A DNA stretch of 64,000 bases from Quercus robur (taxonomy: Eukaryota; Streptophyta; Magnoliopsida; Fagales; Fagaceae). Numbering within the stretch: position 1 is the first letter of the stretch; each line of letters begins with the position of its first letter. The notes under the pieces were generated by a model, which saw only the letters and a list, made by a program, of their open reading frames with translations, was not told where the DNA came from and searched no databases. The position numbers were made by a program, and so were the translations under genes. The stretch lies in assembly GCF_932294415.1 (NCBI RefSeq), contig NC_065544.1, positions 25,643,351-25,707,350 of the forward strand, in the 5' to 3' direction. Below, one piece after another: positions 1 to 13,613 of the stretch.

Positions 1-1010
1 TCATCATCAACACCATCATCGCCATCCTCATCTACCAAAGCCTCCGGAGAAGGAGAGGGAGAAACAAGGAAACCACCAAGGCGAGCCTGTCGTCATGCAA
101 TACAACCGACACGGGTGTTCACCTGACACAACTCATCACTGAAAGTGTCAAGGCGAGCATCCATGTGCTGAAACCGCCATGATGGCCTCAAGAGACACAC
201 CACCACCCGAGGAAGAAGGAGCGGAGGTGGAAGGAACAGCAGGAGTTGCAGGATCAATCGTCTCCGTCCGTGGCTGCTTCAGTCAAAGCTGGGCCTCACT
301 CCACCGAATAGAAGCTATGCTGATGGCACCCATAACAATGAAGTAAGGAGAATCAGGAATAGGGATAGAAAAATGGTGAAGAATCTGCGTGATAGCCAAA
401 AGAAAAAAGAGCTTATCATGGGTCGTCGTATCCTGATAAACATCAATGATGGAAGTGATGAAGTGAGTGGGGAAGTCAATAGTAAGATACTTTAAGAGGG
501 ACAAGAAAAATTGAGCACGAGGCTCTATGATAGAGTTATAGTGAGACAGTGGAGTAAGAACAAATGTCATCACCATGTTTAGGAATCTCGGACCTTTTGT
601 AAAGTCTGAGCATAGGGTGTTTTGACGCTCTCCCCATACAGAACGTGTCTCACAAAAATGAGACAGAAGCTCATCTTTGGACACAGTCCGCAGACGCTGA
701 CAACCGGGGTAATCAGGATGCGATACCCTTAGGACATGTAGTATCTTGGATATAAGATCCGGAGTGACTACGATATGTGTACCTCTGAATGTCGTGGCAA
801 ACTGAGATACATAGGTATCGATACCGTGTATATTGGAGTAAAACTCATGTATAAACACGATAGGGAACCTCAAGGGTATCTCACAAAGAGATTCCCATCC
901 CCAAGTTCAAATGACACTGGGTAAAGGAGTGTCGGAAAAGTCCGACAAAATGACATGGTGCTCTAGATGAATGCCACGTTTCTGAAAGTTTTCAAGGAAG
1001 TCCTACTGGG
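1..1010 (-). pseudogene. relic of a PTMP ('putative plant transposon protein') type element ORF
   Basis: Read on the minus strand, an open stretch from 873 to 283 (196 residues) continues recognisably upstream to about 1010 (residues resembling ENFQKRGIHLEHH, then a stop near 905) and downstream past the stop at 283. The core has the look of the 'putative plant transposon protein' domain found in plant LTR-type elements: a start like LRFPIVFIHEFYSNIHGID, then the pattern HPDYPGC.RLRTVSKDEL, and a later DVYQDTTTHDKL. The function of this domain is not established; it travels with retroelements. In-frame stops at both ends show it is decayed. The family assignment rests on recalled family consensus, not on a search. 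Confidence 0.6.
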
Positions 1011-1055
1011 CCACTTAAAGTAGATTTAAGCTTAGGTGTCATGCGTTGTCTATCC

Positions 1056-1086
<31 letters not shown>

Positions 1087-2956
1087 CACATCATAAACAT
1101 AACAAGTAGAAAGAAAATAAAGGATACATATGCATGAAATATGCATGAACATGTGACGTGCTAAAAATAAATTGCATCATGGGTTAAAGCCCAATCCAAA
1201 CCTACCAGCATACATCAACAATAATCAAGCACACAGCTAAATGCATGAAAAAATTTTATAATGCTAATGAAATGCAATGCATGATCATATATCATCAAAT
1301 TCACAAAGCCCAACCCTAAAATTTCAAAAAAAAACTCAAAAACCCCAAAAATTTTCAAAAACCCCAAAACCTAGGTCTAAAATGCATGAATGCATGAAAA
1401 AGAAGGTTTTAGGACACTTACCAAGTGATTTGATCTTGGTAGAGGCCGAAAATGCAGTGGGTGAGGAGATTTGAGAATGAGAAAGAGTTTTGGGTTGAGA
1501 GAGAAAGTTTTGTATCGAAAGAGAAGTGAGAAAATGAAAACTGGATTGCGCCTCAGCTATATATAGAAAAACACAAGCTATCGAGATCTGTCGAGCACTA
1601 AATCTCGACAAAAGTGAATCTGTCAAGGTACTATCGAGGATTTGTCGATGGCAAAAATACCTCGATGGATCGAGAAGCTGTCGAGAATCTATCGGCCAGA
1701 CAGAAAGTTTCTCGATTGATCGAGAAGCTGTCGAAAAGCTATCGAGACAAATTCCAGAAAGCTTGATGGATCAAAATTGCGCTAACTTCTGTCGAGAAAA
1801 GAAGAAAGAGGGGCTCGATAGATGTGAATCTGTCAAGGATCTGTCGAGAAGCTATCAAGCTTGAAGAAAACAAGTTTTTCAAAGAGAGGAAAAACACATA
1901 GAGATGAATGTAACAACCAAGCTACTCAAACATAGATCCATTCAACATATTAAGCTCTCAAAAACATCTCTCAACAAAAAACAAATGCAAAGCATTCATG
2001 ATCCAAAACACACACACACACACACACACACTAAACAAGTCTAACCAATTTTATATTTCAAAAACAAGTTATGACAGTTTAGTAAGCATACATTAACACA
2101 TGTATTCCTTGTGATAGCCAAATCACATTGTACCTGCACATGTTATCAAAAGTAGCAAAGAATTTGTGTGTTGTGTGTGAAAACATAGCAAGAGTGTATA
2201 AGTGTTTCATATTATGACGATTTGAGATATGAGAAAATCACATACACTCACACACAATCATAACTACTTGATGGGGACTATCACCTTCGAGATATATCCT
2301 ATAAATCCCACATCTCCTAGAAACACGCTTGCAAGCATATTTAAAAGCATTTTGATTCTTTTTACTTTTGATTTTCTTTGCATATTCTTTTACTTTTTTA
2401 GCATATCATGCATGGGCATATAAAAGAGAGAAAAGAAATACCTAATTATGTTAAGCCATAAACATCACAATTTTGCTATGCCGAAGCACACAGATGTTAT
2501 ACATGATTGGTGGGCTTTAGTGGTGAGATGGTTATTTATGCCTTTCTCTTAAGATTTTTTAGTCCTTCCCATCAAAAAGAGTGATATGAGTGTTAAGTAT
2601 AAGAGATCACTTAATCGTATTCATCACCAACACGAGCCACAAAGCTCACTTGCTTAGTTGTACATTAAAATGTTCATCTAAGCTACAAGAGATACAAAGT
2701 TTAGAAAACTTTGTTTCAATGGCCATCAAAGGTACACAAGTACCAATGTACACAAACACACACTATTTTTGTATTTTTTTTATTTTTCAAAAAAAAAATT
2801 TTATATGGAAAACAAAATAAAGAAAAACTGAAAACTGAAAACAAACAAACAAAAAAATATTAAACAAAGCAAAGTATAAAACAAGACTGACTCAAAAACA
2901 AGAAAGCAAAACAAACAAGTAATGCATAACCAAAAGGGGAGAGAGAGAAAAAGTGA
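1011..2956 (-). mobile_element. LTR/leader-like non-coding part of a minus-strand retroelement
   Basis: There is no gene here. On the minus strand the stretch contains a TATA-like box (CTATATATAG near 1557-1566), a plausible transcribed leader, and a good splice donor (CTTG|GTAAGTG near 1419-1427), all pointing toward the relic ORF below 1010. Positions 1550-1870 are packed with variants of TCGATAGAT/CTGTCGAGAAGC, a motif also present in the Copia LTR at about 14990-15080. A CT/GA microsatellite lies at about 1056-1081 and a CA microsatellite at about 2011-2031. Where this element ends and the Copia relic begins (somewhere in 2000-2956) cannot be fixed by eye. Confidence 0.45.
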
Positions 2957-4275
2957 CTAAATCACTTTGAGCCTTTTTCCTTCCATACCTTGGAAGAACC
3001 TTTCCTTTAAGCGAACCTTTGATTCGGTAATAAGGGGGAAGAGTTGAAACCGTTCAAGTTCAAAAGGAGCATGAGGGCCTCTGAGAAGATCTCCAAGAGG
3101 AGCAAAAGAGGGTGGAAACAGATTCTGGTTTCCAGACAAGAGCATACTATTGCTTTGTTGAGTGGCTAACCACTTGTAGCAATTTGGACGAGTATGCCCT
3201 GAAGCTCCACAATGATGACAGAGATGCGGCTTCTTTGGTTGAGACTTTTTGTTGTTAACCTTCTTAGTCCTAGGGTTTCTAGTCTCTTTTTGTTCAACCT
3301 TAGGGGGTGCTCCTATAATAGATTTGCCCTTATCTATGTTCTCACTAGCTATTTTAGTTTTAATTTCATCATTCTTAGAATTAACATTATCAGCAAGTGA
3401 GACAAACACAGTAGTACTAGAAGAGGCAATATTAGCAGAAGAGATATCATACCCCAAACTGGTTTTATCAGAAGCAACTTTTTGAAAGCTTAGTATCTCA
3501 TCGAGCTTTGCACTGGAAGTCCTCTCCAATTGAGCTCTAACCTAGAACAATTCTGCTTCAAGCTTCTTTGTCTTTTCAGTAAGGAAGTTGTTCTCAAACC
3601 ACAAAGCTCTAATGGTTCGGTTTACTTCATCAACCTTGGTAGAGAGCTCCTCTCAATTTAGCTCAACATCACTCAACTTCTTGGTGGCCAGCCTATACAG
3701 TTTCTCATGCTTCTCAAAAACCTTGTACAATTTTGCATAGGCTGTATGGATGTCATCTTGGTCGTCCATTTTCTCAAACTTAGAATCCACCAAGTCCTCT
3801 TCATCATCTACTATTTCTGTAACTCCTTCAATAAGATCAACTGCAGCAGCTAAGGCATTTAAAATTCCCTCGCCATCACTGTCATCTGACTCAATCTCCG
3901 CCTCGGTGTCACTCAAGGTAGCAGTAAGAGCCTTACTTTTCCCAACTGACCTGAGATATGTTAGACATTCTTGTTTTATGTGTCCAAAACCTTGACATCT
4001 GAAGCACTTTGGTCTAGGGGGAATAGTGTACTGACCGCCATCCTTAACATCCTTCTTTCCTCTGTCTTGGCTCTTGAAATGAGAAGAACTGGATTACTTA
4101 CGATCCTTATCAAATCCTCTTGCATTAGCATTCTTCATGAACTTCTTGAACTGTCTAGTGATGTAAGATTTCATCTTGGAATCTTCATCATCAGAAGACT
4201 CATCAGTCTCATTACTTTTAGCCTTCAGTGCCATGCTTTTGCTTTTGCTTCCTTTCCCGATTCTAGTCAAACCCC
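2957..4275 (-). pseudogene. Copia-type gag relic, C-terminal part (two zinc knuckles)
   Basis: The minus strand encodes the second half of a Ty1/Copia-type gag. It has a first CCHC zinc knuckle (CFRCQGFGHIKQEC, near 3955-4000), an acidic stretch (IESDDSDGEG) around 3870-3900, a coiled-coil-like region (KFEKMDDQDDIHTAYAKLYKV), then a second knuckle (CHHCGASGHTRPNC, about 3182-3223). It is broken by stops at 3653 (after DVELN) and around 3541. No protease, integrase or reverse transcriptase follows before the window edge, so this is either a gag-only derivative or a truncated copy. The N-terminal half lies at 13614-14209, separated by a nested element. Confidence 0.75.
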
Positions 4276-6208
4276 TGTTGACACCCTATTTTACAACCCA
4301 TATTTAACCTCACATGGAGGGTAAAAGGGTAATTTCACATTGAAAATATACATCTTAATTCTGGTCATTAGATCCTTAATCTCATTTCACCAAAGTGATC
4401 TTGATGTTCTAACGATTAAATTGACTGGTCATGAGCCCTAATCGGACCATTAGATTGAAAGTTATCATCAAATCAAGTTTTAATAGCTGAGATGCACTAT
4501 CACAAATTGAGTCCGACTATATGTGATTATGAACAATTGATTTCAATTGGTTATAAATATAATCAATTTGAGATCGATGATATGTCATAATTTGATTGGT
4601 TAGGACTACATTTTATGGTAGAGTCGCACACACCTAATTAACTAGATAGTTAAACATTAATTATTCAATGAGTAATTTGTGCAATTATCTTTTAATTATA
4701 GTAAATTTAGAACCAATTAAGTCTGAAATGGGAGTGATTGGAGTCATTTAGTGTTAATTGAGAGCTAATTTGGGGACCTATTAATGTTAATTGTGCTGAA
4801 ATCATTTTCTAAAAAATGACCTCTGCTCACCATTTCATTGATATCTCTCAGAATATTTTGAATCTGTGAATGAGGTTAATATTCCCAGAAACTAGACATC
4901 CGGGGCTTCAATTTGAGTATAAGAATGAGACAATTTCGATCAAAATTGAGGCAGATATGATTTTTCAAAGTTGGCTCTACAAGCTGTTACAGCAGCTACA
5001 GGAAAACCGAACTTTGCTTGCTCTTAACTCTCGTCAATCTCCAAATTTAATGCACCAGATTTTCCCAAAGGCTAAAATGAGGTCTAGGTTCATGATTCCT
5101 TGTCAACCCTCATTAAATGGCCTTCCATTCATATTTCCTCCACCACTACTATATAAACTCTTCCCCTCCTTCATTCCAAGAGACAAAAAAAAAAAAAAAA
5201 AAAAAATACCCCTCTCTTCTCTTCTCTTGAGTTCTAATGAAGTTGAGTAGTCTCGTCATATCTTGGTCTTCCTGAGACTCAAGGTATTGAGTGAGACTCA
5301 CTCTCCCTCTCTTAGCTCTTCTTTTTCTCCACCCTTAGGACCTCCATCAAGAATCCCCTCCTTTATCATATGGATCTTGCATGAAGGTATAATCCCCTTC
5401 CCTAACTGTTTGCTTATATTGCCATGATGAGAATTTAAGATTAAAGCATGATAATTCTCTTGAATATTTTTAAATGTTCTTAATTGTTCTTATGTGTTCT
5501 TTACATGTCCTTAGTTGTTCATCACATGTTCATGCATATCACTAGATTTAATCTCAAATTCACATCAAAAATATGAAAAACATGTTTGTTTAGTAATTCT
5601 TTCAAATCCTTGGATCTAGGTTATCACTATCCACACACATTCACTAGAGTTTATTTTTCAATCCAAATGTCATGCTTAATAAATTGAATTAGGGTTTATC
5701 ACATGCACACACATTAAATTCAACATACAAATTGATTGACATATTGGATGATGTGATATGAATGTTGGCCACCATAGTCTAGAAGACCAGTTTCACCGGG
5801 CAAGGCGGGTGCCTAACACCTTCCCACCTTGTAACATAGCCTCTGAGTTTAGATCAAGGGTTAGTAGATCAAATGCTTATCCATGTAATTTTCGATTTTT
5901 AAATTGTAACTAGGAAACAAAGCCATGTAATTTATCTTAGATTGTATCTAGGACCAAAGCCATGTAATTTTCTTATGATCAATGTATATTCAATTTCAAA
6001 TTAATAAAATGAGGAATTTTTCATTCATGGTTTTCTTATTTTTCCAATAATTAAATAAGTGGCGACTCCATTGTAAAACCCTTAATCTAAAGGACAAAAT
6101 ATAACTAGTCGAACCTCCATTTTGAGAGGCAATAACACGACTCCACCCATTCACGTGGGTTTGGCCCAACATCCCATAAAAAAGGGGTCAGGGGTGCGGT
6201 CTCTCACA
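4276..6208 (+). repeat. left LTR of nested element
   Basis: About 1933 bp, bounded TG...CA. It contains a TATA box (CTATATAAACTC near 5149-5160) followed by a CT-rich tract and a poly-A run at about 5186-5206, consistent with a retroelement promoter and R region. By eye it differs from the right LTR by a few percent. The clearest indel is about 20 bp near 5833 that is absent from the right copy. Confidence 0.85.
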
Positions 6209-8260
6209 GTGGCGACTCCACTGGGGATATTGAGGGCTAAGCTTCAATTAGGTTATGGTGGCCAACCATGTCATTGTTTGTTTATTGCTTTTTGTACATA
6301 ATATGTCTAATATGTCATTATATTGCATTTCATGCATCATTTGCATGAATGAAATTTATTTTATTCGTGTGCTAGCCCGGAAGCCCAGTAGTATTAACCG
6401 TGGATTGTGGTCTTCCTAAGACTCACATACCCAGCGGTGAACCTACCACCCACTGCGACAAGGATCATCATGGTTATGCCATGGTGGTTCATAGGGACAA
6501 ACTGTACCGTTTGGACCAACGCGGCACTCCTGGCGTCACAAGTTGGGAGGTACAACGTCCTAGCTTGTGGGGACCTTTAACCTACCTTCTACCCATGTTG
6601 TAATGACCCATAGAACCTACCTTTAGGTCGGTCCATGTAATTTGCATTTCATTACGCATTTGTTTGGCCGTTGTTTGAACCATGATGACTCAAGTCCAAC
6701 GCTTGAGCCCATCATGATTGTTTGAAAATTGTATATTGTTAATGAACTCAAACCCAAAAGCCTAAGATTGAACTCTACTTGAAATGGAAGCCCAATTTGT
6801 TTCTTGAATGAGTCTAAGCCCAACAGTTGAGCCCATCAAAGGTGTATACACATGTTCAACATCAAAGGCCAAAAGCTCACAAGATGCGTGCCTTCCAAGT
6901 GTAAGCCCAAGCCATTTCAAGCAAATACCAAAAGATCATAATCAAGGTTCAAGCCTTCCAAGTGCAAGCCCAAACTATTTCATCGTAATCAAGGTTCAAG
7001 CATACCGAGTCTCAAGCATCCTAAATGGATCAAGAAGAAGCAAGTTTGGTTTGTAACATCATGGTTAAGCTTAAAGTTTGTTAGTTTATTCCATGTTTCT
7101 ATATTTCTTTGAATTCTAAAAATCCATGTAGCATTTGATGTACTTTTTTCACGTATATATTTTTAAAAAAATTCAAAAAAAAATTTCAAGATTTCCAAAT
7201 CTTTCCCAAAAAGAGAGAAAATTTTTCAAAAAAAAAATCTTTGGACTAGGGGCATTGAGCCCTTAAGTCATTTAAAAAAAAATTCTTTGAACTAGGGGCA
7301 TTGGACTTCCTAGTGACTTTTTCAAAAAGACCCTTTTTTTTTCCTTTCAAGATTTAAAAAAAAAAAAAGAAAAAAAAAGAAAAAAAAAAGAAGAAAAAAG
7401 AAGAAGGAAGAAGTCTCCTTTTCAAAATGGTACATGAGGATCCCTTGGACAAAACTTTTTCTAAATTGTGATGTTTAAAGGCTTGAACAATCAACGTGTA
7501 CTGAGAAAGGATTAATTTCATTTGATCCATGTAAATACTTTTGCTAAATTACTTTGAATAAAAGAAGAAATTGTCTTACAAGGCAATCAAAGAAAATCTA
7601 TCCATCAGAAAATTCAAAAAGCTCATACATTCATTCCAAATTTCTGAAAACTTTTGTGTCTCCAATAGAGTATTCATACTTTTTCTTTTAAGAGGAATTT
7701 ATTAAAAGAGCTCAAGTCACTGTGCCTGCAAGCAAGCATTACTAGGGATAGGAGGCCGTCTTTGGTAAAACAAGATTATACCTTAATACCTAGAATGATC
7801 ATTATCCATTGCTAGCCCATTTGAGCCTTTAAACACTTAGCCTCTTTTTCGCATGAACCCACTAAAATCTAAACCTAGGGTGGGAAAATTCAAAGTATGC
7901 ATGCTTAAGTCTCATGTTGAAGAGGAGTCGACCTTGTAGCTTTGAAGCTAATTGATAAAGCTCTCCTAGAAGACATGAAAGATGAGTAGAGATAAGAGAT
8001 TATGAAATTCTATCAATGTGAGAAAAAAAAAAGGTGTGCATCAAGTTTGAAGAGCCTAAAAGTCATCATACCAAGAGGAATACAAGATTCATCTAAAAGA
8101 GATTTCATCAAAAAAAGGAAAGATTCATCAAGCATAGAAATGTGCAAGCACATCGAGGCAAGAAAGAGATCTAGAGAGTGCATCAAAATGACTTAAGCTG
8201 AGAAAAAAAGGAAGGCAAAATATCCCCCAAAAAAGTTCATTCAATCAAGAGATGAGAAAC

Positions 8261-8313
<53 letters not shown>

Positions 8314-10285
8314 AGAAGAAGAAGAAGAAGAAGAAGAAGAAAAGAAAAGAAAGCCCGCTAGACTGAAAACCCAAAAGGGTAGTCTAGGCAAAAGTTAGGG
8401 CCAAAGAAAAGAAGAAGAAGAAAAGAAAAAAAAATTGGAAGATCCTACCAAGTTGGAAACTTGAAGATCCAACCTAAAAAGAAATTGATGAAAGTCTAGA
8501 GGTATGATTCAAGGAGAATGAGCATAAAAACAAATGTTGATACAAGTGATCAATGAAGACTGTGAGAAGATGGCAAAGAAGAAATGGGAAAACTCCTCCA
8601 ATACTTGATTTTTGAGTAATGCATACTTGGGGGAACATCATAGGGAATTTTGAGCCTTTTTATATCTTTCATTTCATAACCTACATTACAACCCATGAGT
8701 AAAGACCTCCTTGAAGTCTTGCTAGTTGTAGGCGCATCTTAAACTCTAATAATATCTTTCTCTTGAATTAAAAAGGAAAAATGCTTAAAATCGTCAAACC
8801 CCACAGGATGATATGTCCGAAAACAAAATTTCTCAAATTCTCAAATCCCCAAAATGACTCAAAAGAACTTCCAAACCTGGAGCACTCTCCTTGTTTGCAC
8901 CCAACAATGTGATTCATAAATATTATCACATTTCATTTCTTGATTGCCTTTGGAGACTCAATCTGACGATGTTCAAAAGGATGAAGCAAATTTGATTACA
9001 TGAGTTTAATGATCTTGATCCTTCCTAATCAAAGAGATTTGTTTGGTTCTTAAACACTTTGATTTTCCAAAATGGTTGTTCAAAGGATCACCTCTTGTTC
9101 CCCCAAAAAAAAAAAATGAAATTTTTTTTTTTTCTTTTCAAAAAAAAAAAGAGAAGTGAAATCTCAGCTCCAAAAAAAAAAAAAATATATATATATATAT
9201 ATATCATTTTTTTTCAAAATCCAGTTTTCTTGAACTACGTCTTGACCTAATCCTCTATGACAGAGGTACGTAGGCAGCCTTGCAGAGGCCCAGTCCCATT
9301 CATCCAAACAACCTTGGAGAACAAAGTCAAAACAATGTGACAAAATTGTTTGGGTGCATGTTAGGCTAAGCTCATTTGTTTTGCATTAAGCATGTTTAAA
9401 CTTAGAGCATTGGCCTATTTATATTGTATGCAAGTTTTCATGATAATTGGTTTCTAACAAGCTAGAGAAAGAAAGCCTTTTTGCAGGAACCAAGGATGGC
9501 GGACCATGATCTTCTTTCATGTTCCCTAATGATCACAACATCAAATGAATTCAGCTTCAATCTAAGCATGGAATATGCCTCAAACTAGGGGCATTGGGTA
9601 AGTACTTCCAATTCATTTCGATGAATAAATCCGTTGCTAATTGAAATTATCTTTTTGGAGGAATTGAGCAAGGACTTATCCAGCAATCTGCATCAACTTC
9701 CAGCCAAAGTTATTCTCATTCAAAGGATATGTTTTTCAAAAAAAAATCATCATGAATAAATCTTCATCACTTTTACTCCATCTTCATCTTCACCTTCTTT
9801 TTGATAATGAACAAATCTTCATATTTCAAAAAAAAAAAAAAAAAAGAAGAAGGAAATTTTCAAAAAGGGCTTTGGGACTAGGGGCATTAGGCTCGTACTT
9901 CTTAGGTTGCTTTCAAAAAAAAAATCATCAATCAAAATTTTCAATTCCTTGAAAAAATTCAAAATTTCCAAATTTTTCAAAAAAAAAAAATCAAAGTTTT
10001 CAATTCCTTGAAAAAATTCAAAATTTCCAAATTTTGCCAAAAAAAAAAAAATCTTCCTTAAATTCTTCTCCAGGAACAGAAAGCTACGATCTTCTTCCAC
10101 ATTTTCCAGTGGTGCAACATCAAGACAACTGTCCACCCTCAACATTCATTGAAGCATGGAATATGTCCAAAACTAGGGGCATTCGCCAGGTATGCCAACT
10201 TCTTTTCAATGAATAACTCTGTTACTAATTGAAAACGTTTATTTTGCAGGTACTAGTGTAAAAGGCCACACACATCGGCATGGGC
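6209..10285 (+). mobile_element. non-coding interior of nested element with homopurine tracts
   Basis: No gene is seen. The interior begins with the PBS and a leader containing a short open stretch (6400-6603) that I do not think is translated. It is rich in A and AAG tracts: about 7345-7410, a poly-A run then (AAG)n at about 8265-8340, and 8407-8434. An (AT)n run lies at about 9185-9204. The phrase 'ACTAGGGGCATT' recurs at about 7246, 7292, 9587, 9879 and 10174, giving the interior a loose long-period repetition. Confidence 0.7.
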
Positions 10286-11430
10286 CAAGATCCAAAAATC
10301 CTAGGTCTCTGAAAACATGAGCCAAGATCTGGAACTTTTGGTCCTCCGAAAACATGAGCCAAAGCCCAAAAAAAAAAACCTTTGGTCCTCTGAAAACATG
10401 AGCCAAGATCCAAAAATCCTAGGTCTCTGAAAACATGAGCCAGGATCCAGAACCTTTGGTCCTCTGAAAACATGAGCCAAAGCCCAAAAAACCCTTGGTC
10501 CTCTGAAAACATGAGCCAAGATCCAAAAATCCTAGGCCTCTGAAAACATGAACCAGGATCCAGAACCTTTGGCCATCTGAAAACATGAGCCAAAGCCCAA
10601 AAAACCCTTGGTCCTCTGAAAACATGAGCCAAGATCCAAAAATCCTAGGCCTCTGAAAACATGAGCCAGGATCCAGAACCTTTGGTCCTCTAAAAACATG
10701 AGCCAAAGCCCAAAAACCCTTGGTCCTCTGAAAACATGAGCCAAGATCCAAAAATCCTAGGCCTCTGAAAACATGAACCAGGATCCAGAACCTTCGGTCC
10801 TATGAAAACATGAGCCAAAGCCCAAAAAACCCTTGGTCCTCTGAAAACATGAGCCAAGATCCAAAAATCCTAAGTCTCTGAAAATATGAGCCAGGATCCA
10901 GAACCTTTGGTCCTCTGAAAACATGAGCCAAAGCCCAAAAAACCCTTGGTCCTCTGAAAACATGAGCCAAGATCCAAAAATCCTAGGCCTCTGAAAACAT
11001 GAGCCAGGATCCAGAACCTTTGGTCCTCTGAAAACATGAGCCAAAGCCCAAAAACCCTTGGTCCTCTGAAAACATGAGCCAAGATCCAAAAATCCTAGGC
11101 CTCTGAAAACATGAGCCAGGATCCAGAACCTTTGGTCCTCTGAAAACATGAGCCAAGATCCAAAAATCCTAGGTCTCTAAAAACATGAGTCAGGATCCAG
11201 AACCTTTGGTCCTCTGAAAACATGAGCCAAAGCCCAAAAACCTTTGGTCCTTTGAAAACATGAGCCATTTGGTCCTCTGAAAACATGAGCCAAAGCCCAA
11301 AAAACCCTTGGTCCTCTGAAAATATGAGCCAAGATCCAAAAATCCTAGGTCTTTGAAAACATGAGCCAGGATCCAGAACCTTTGGTCCTCTGAAAGCATG
11401 AGCTAAAGCCCAAATCCGTTGTCCTCCAAG
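10286..11430. repeat. minisatellite: three-subunit higher-order repeat, ~113 bp period
   Basis: About 31 subunits of 37-39 bp, nearly all ending CTCTGAAAACATGAGCC. Three variants alternate: a (starts AAGATCCAAAAATCC), b (starts AGGATCCAGAACC) and c (starts AAAGCCCAAAAAACCC). They follow a-b-c order for about ten rounds, giving a higher-order unit of roughly 37+37+39 = 113 bp. Near 11155 one round lacks c, and near 11270 there is a truncated extra c. The array lies shortly before the right LTR, the usual place for tandem repeats in Tat/Ogre elements. Long open stretches on the minus strand are by-products of the repeat. Confidence 0.9.
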
Positions 11431-11700
11431 TAAGCATATCTTGTACTCATACAAAAAAAAATAATAATAAATAAATAAATATTCTGAATGCATGAACTAA
11501 ATTAGACTTGATCCTCCCCCTAAGAGGTACGTAGGCAATCTCCCTCGAGATTCGGTCCACATTTTGATCTAGAACATGACCGTCTGCATTTTTATTTCCA
11601 TGCATCATAAATTTATCACGATTAAATACTGATTGCAAAGTTAGGTGTCTCTTTCATACATTGGCATTCGCTTTTCAAGCTTTACCAATGAGGGGTATTC

Positions 11701-13613
11701 TGTTGACACCCTATTTTGTAACCCGTATTTAACCTCACATGGAAGGTAAAAGGGTAATTTCACATTGAAAATATACATCTTGATTCTGGTCATTAGATCC
11801 TTAATCTCATTTCACCAAAGTGATCTTGATGTTGTAACGATTAAATTGACTGGTCATGAGCCCTGATCGGACCATTAGATTGAAAGTTATCATCAAATCA
11901 AGTTTTAATGGCTGAGATGCACTATCACAAATTGAGTCCGACTATATGTGATTATGAACAATTGATTTCAATTGGTTATAAATATAATCAATTTGAGATC
12001 GATGATATGTCATAATTTGATTGGTTAGAACTACATTTTATGGTAGAGTCACACACACCTAATTAACTAGATAGTTAAACATTAATTATTCAATGAGTAA
12101 TTTGTGCAATTATCTTTTAATTAGAGTAAATTTAAAACCAATTAATTCTGAAATGGGAGTGATTGGAGTCATTTAGTGTTAATTGGGAGCTAATTTGGGG
12201 ACCTATTAATGTTAATTGTACTGAAACCATTTTCTAAAAAATGACCTCTGCTCACCATTTCATTGATATCTCTCAGAATATTTTGAATCTGTGAATGAGG
12301 TTAATTTTCCCAGAAACTAGACATCCGGAGCTTCAATTTGAGTATAAGAATGAGACAATTCCTATCAGAATTGAGGCAGATATGATTTTTCAAATTTGGC
12401 TCTACAAGCTGTTACAGCAGCTACGGGAAAACCAAACTTTGCTTGCTCTTCACTCTCATCAATCTCCAAATTTAATGCACCAGATTTCCCCAAAGGCTAA
12501 AATGAGGTCTAGGTTCATGATTCCTTATCAACCCCCATTAAATGACCTTCCATTCATATTTCCTCCACCACTACTATATAAACTCTTCCCCTCCTTCATT
12601 CCAAGAGACACAAAAAAAAAAAAAAAAAATCCCCCTCTCTTCTCTTCTCTTGAGTTCTAGTGAAGTTGAGTAGTCTTGTCATATCTTGGTCTTCCTGAAA
12701 CTCAAGGTATTGAGTGAGACTCACTCTCCCTCTCCTAGCTCTTCTTTTTCTCCACCCTTAGGACCTCCATCAAGAATGCCCTCCTCCATCATATGGATCT
12801 TGCATGAAGGTATAATCTTCTTCCCTAACTGTTTGCTTATATTGCCATGATGAGAATTTAAGATTAAAGCATGATAATTCTCTTGAATATGTTTGAATGT
12901 TCTTAATTGTTCTCATGTGTTCTTCACATGTTCTTAGTTGTTCATCACATGTTCATGCATATCACTAGATTTAATCTTAAATTCACATCAAAAATATGAA
13001 AAACATGTTTGTTTAGTAATTCTTTCAAATCCTTGAATCTAGGTTATCACTATCCACACACATTCACTAGAGTTTATTTTTCAATCCAAATGCCATGCTT
13101 AATAAATTGAATTAAGGTTTATCACATGCACACACATTAAATTCAACATACAAATTGATTGACATATTAGATGATGTGATATGAATGTTGGCCACCATAG
13201 TCTAGAAGACCGGTTTCACCGGGCAAGGCGGGTGCCTAACACCTTCCCACCTTGTAAGATCAAGGGTTAGTAGATCAAATGCTTATCCATGTAATTTTTG
13301 ATTTTTAGATTGTAACTAGGAAACAAAGCCATGTAATTTATCTTAGATTGTATCTAGGACCAAAGACATGTAATTTTCTTATGATCAATGTAAATTCAAT
13401 TTCAAATTAATAAAATGAGGAATTTTTCATTCATGGTTTTCTTATTTTTCCAATAATTAAATAAGTGGCGACTTCATTGTAAAACCCTTAATCTAAAGAG
13501 AAAAATATAACTAGTCGAACCTCCATTTTGAGAGGCAATAACACGACTCCACCCATTCACGTGATTTTGGCCTAACATTCCATGAAAACGGGCTGCGAGC
13601 GCGGTCTCTCACA
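11701..13613 (+). repeat. right LTR of nested element
   Basis: About 1913 bp, TG...CA, collinear with 4276-6208 with scattered substitutions and the short deletion near 13256. The matching TATA box lies at about 12574-12585. Confidence 0.85.

Larger units (their letters stand above)
4276..13613 (+). mobile_element. complete non-autonomous LTR retrotransposon (Tat/Ogre-like LARD) nested in Copia gag
   Basis: The left and right LTRs both start TGTTGACACCC and end CTCTCACA. Just inside the left LTR is TGGCGACTCCACTGGGG (from 6210), a primer-binding-site form seen in Tat/Ogre-type Gypsy elements and matching a tRNA-Arg CCA end over its first bases. A purine-rich tract (GAGGGG, about 11690-11696) precedes the right LTR. 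The 5.5-kb interior (6209-11700) has no gag, protease, RT, RNase H or integrase in any frame, so it must rely on a helper. The motif AGAGGTACGTAGGCA occurs twice inside (about 9262 and 11524), another Tat-like habit. The flanks ACCC(C) and ACCC(A) are a 4-5-bp target-site duplication with one mismatch. Orientation is inferred from PBS and PPT. Confidence 0.8.

Noticed and set aside
4870-5250. 126-residue open frame in the left LTR, repeated as 121 residues at 12295-12660
   Set aside because: It lies in both LTRs and runs through the TATA box and poly-A tract. Conservation is explained by LTR identity, and no family is recognised.
10225-11493. Several overlapping minus-strand open frames with repeats like LGSCFQRTK
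   Set aside because: They are by-products of a stop-free minisatellite whose period is not a multiple of three. There is no start, splice or promoter support.
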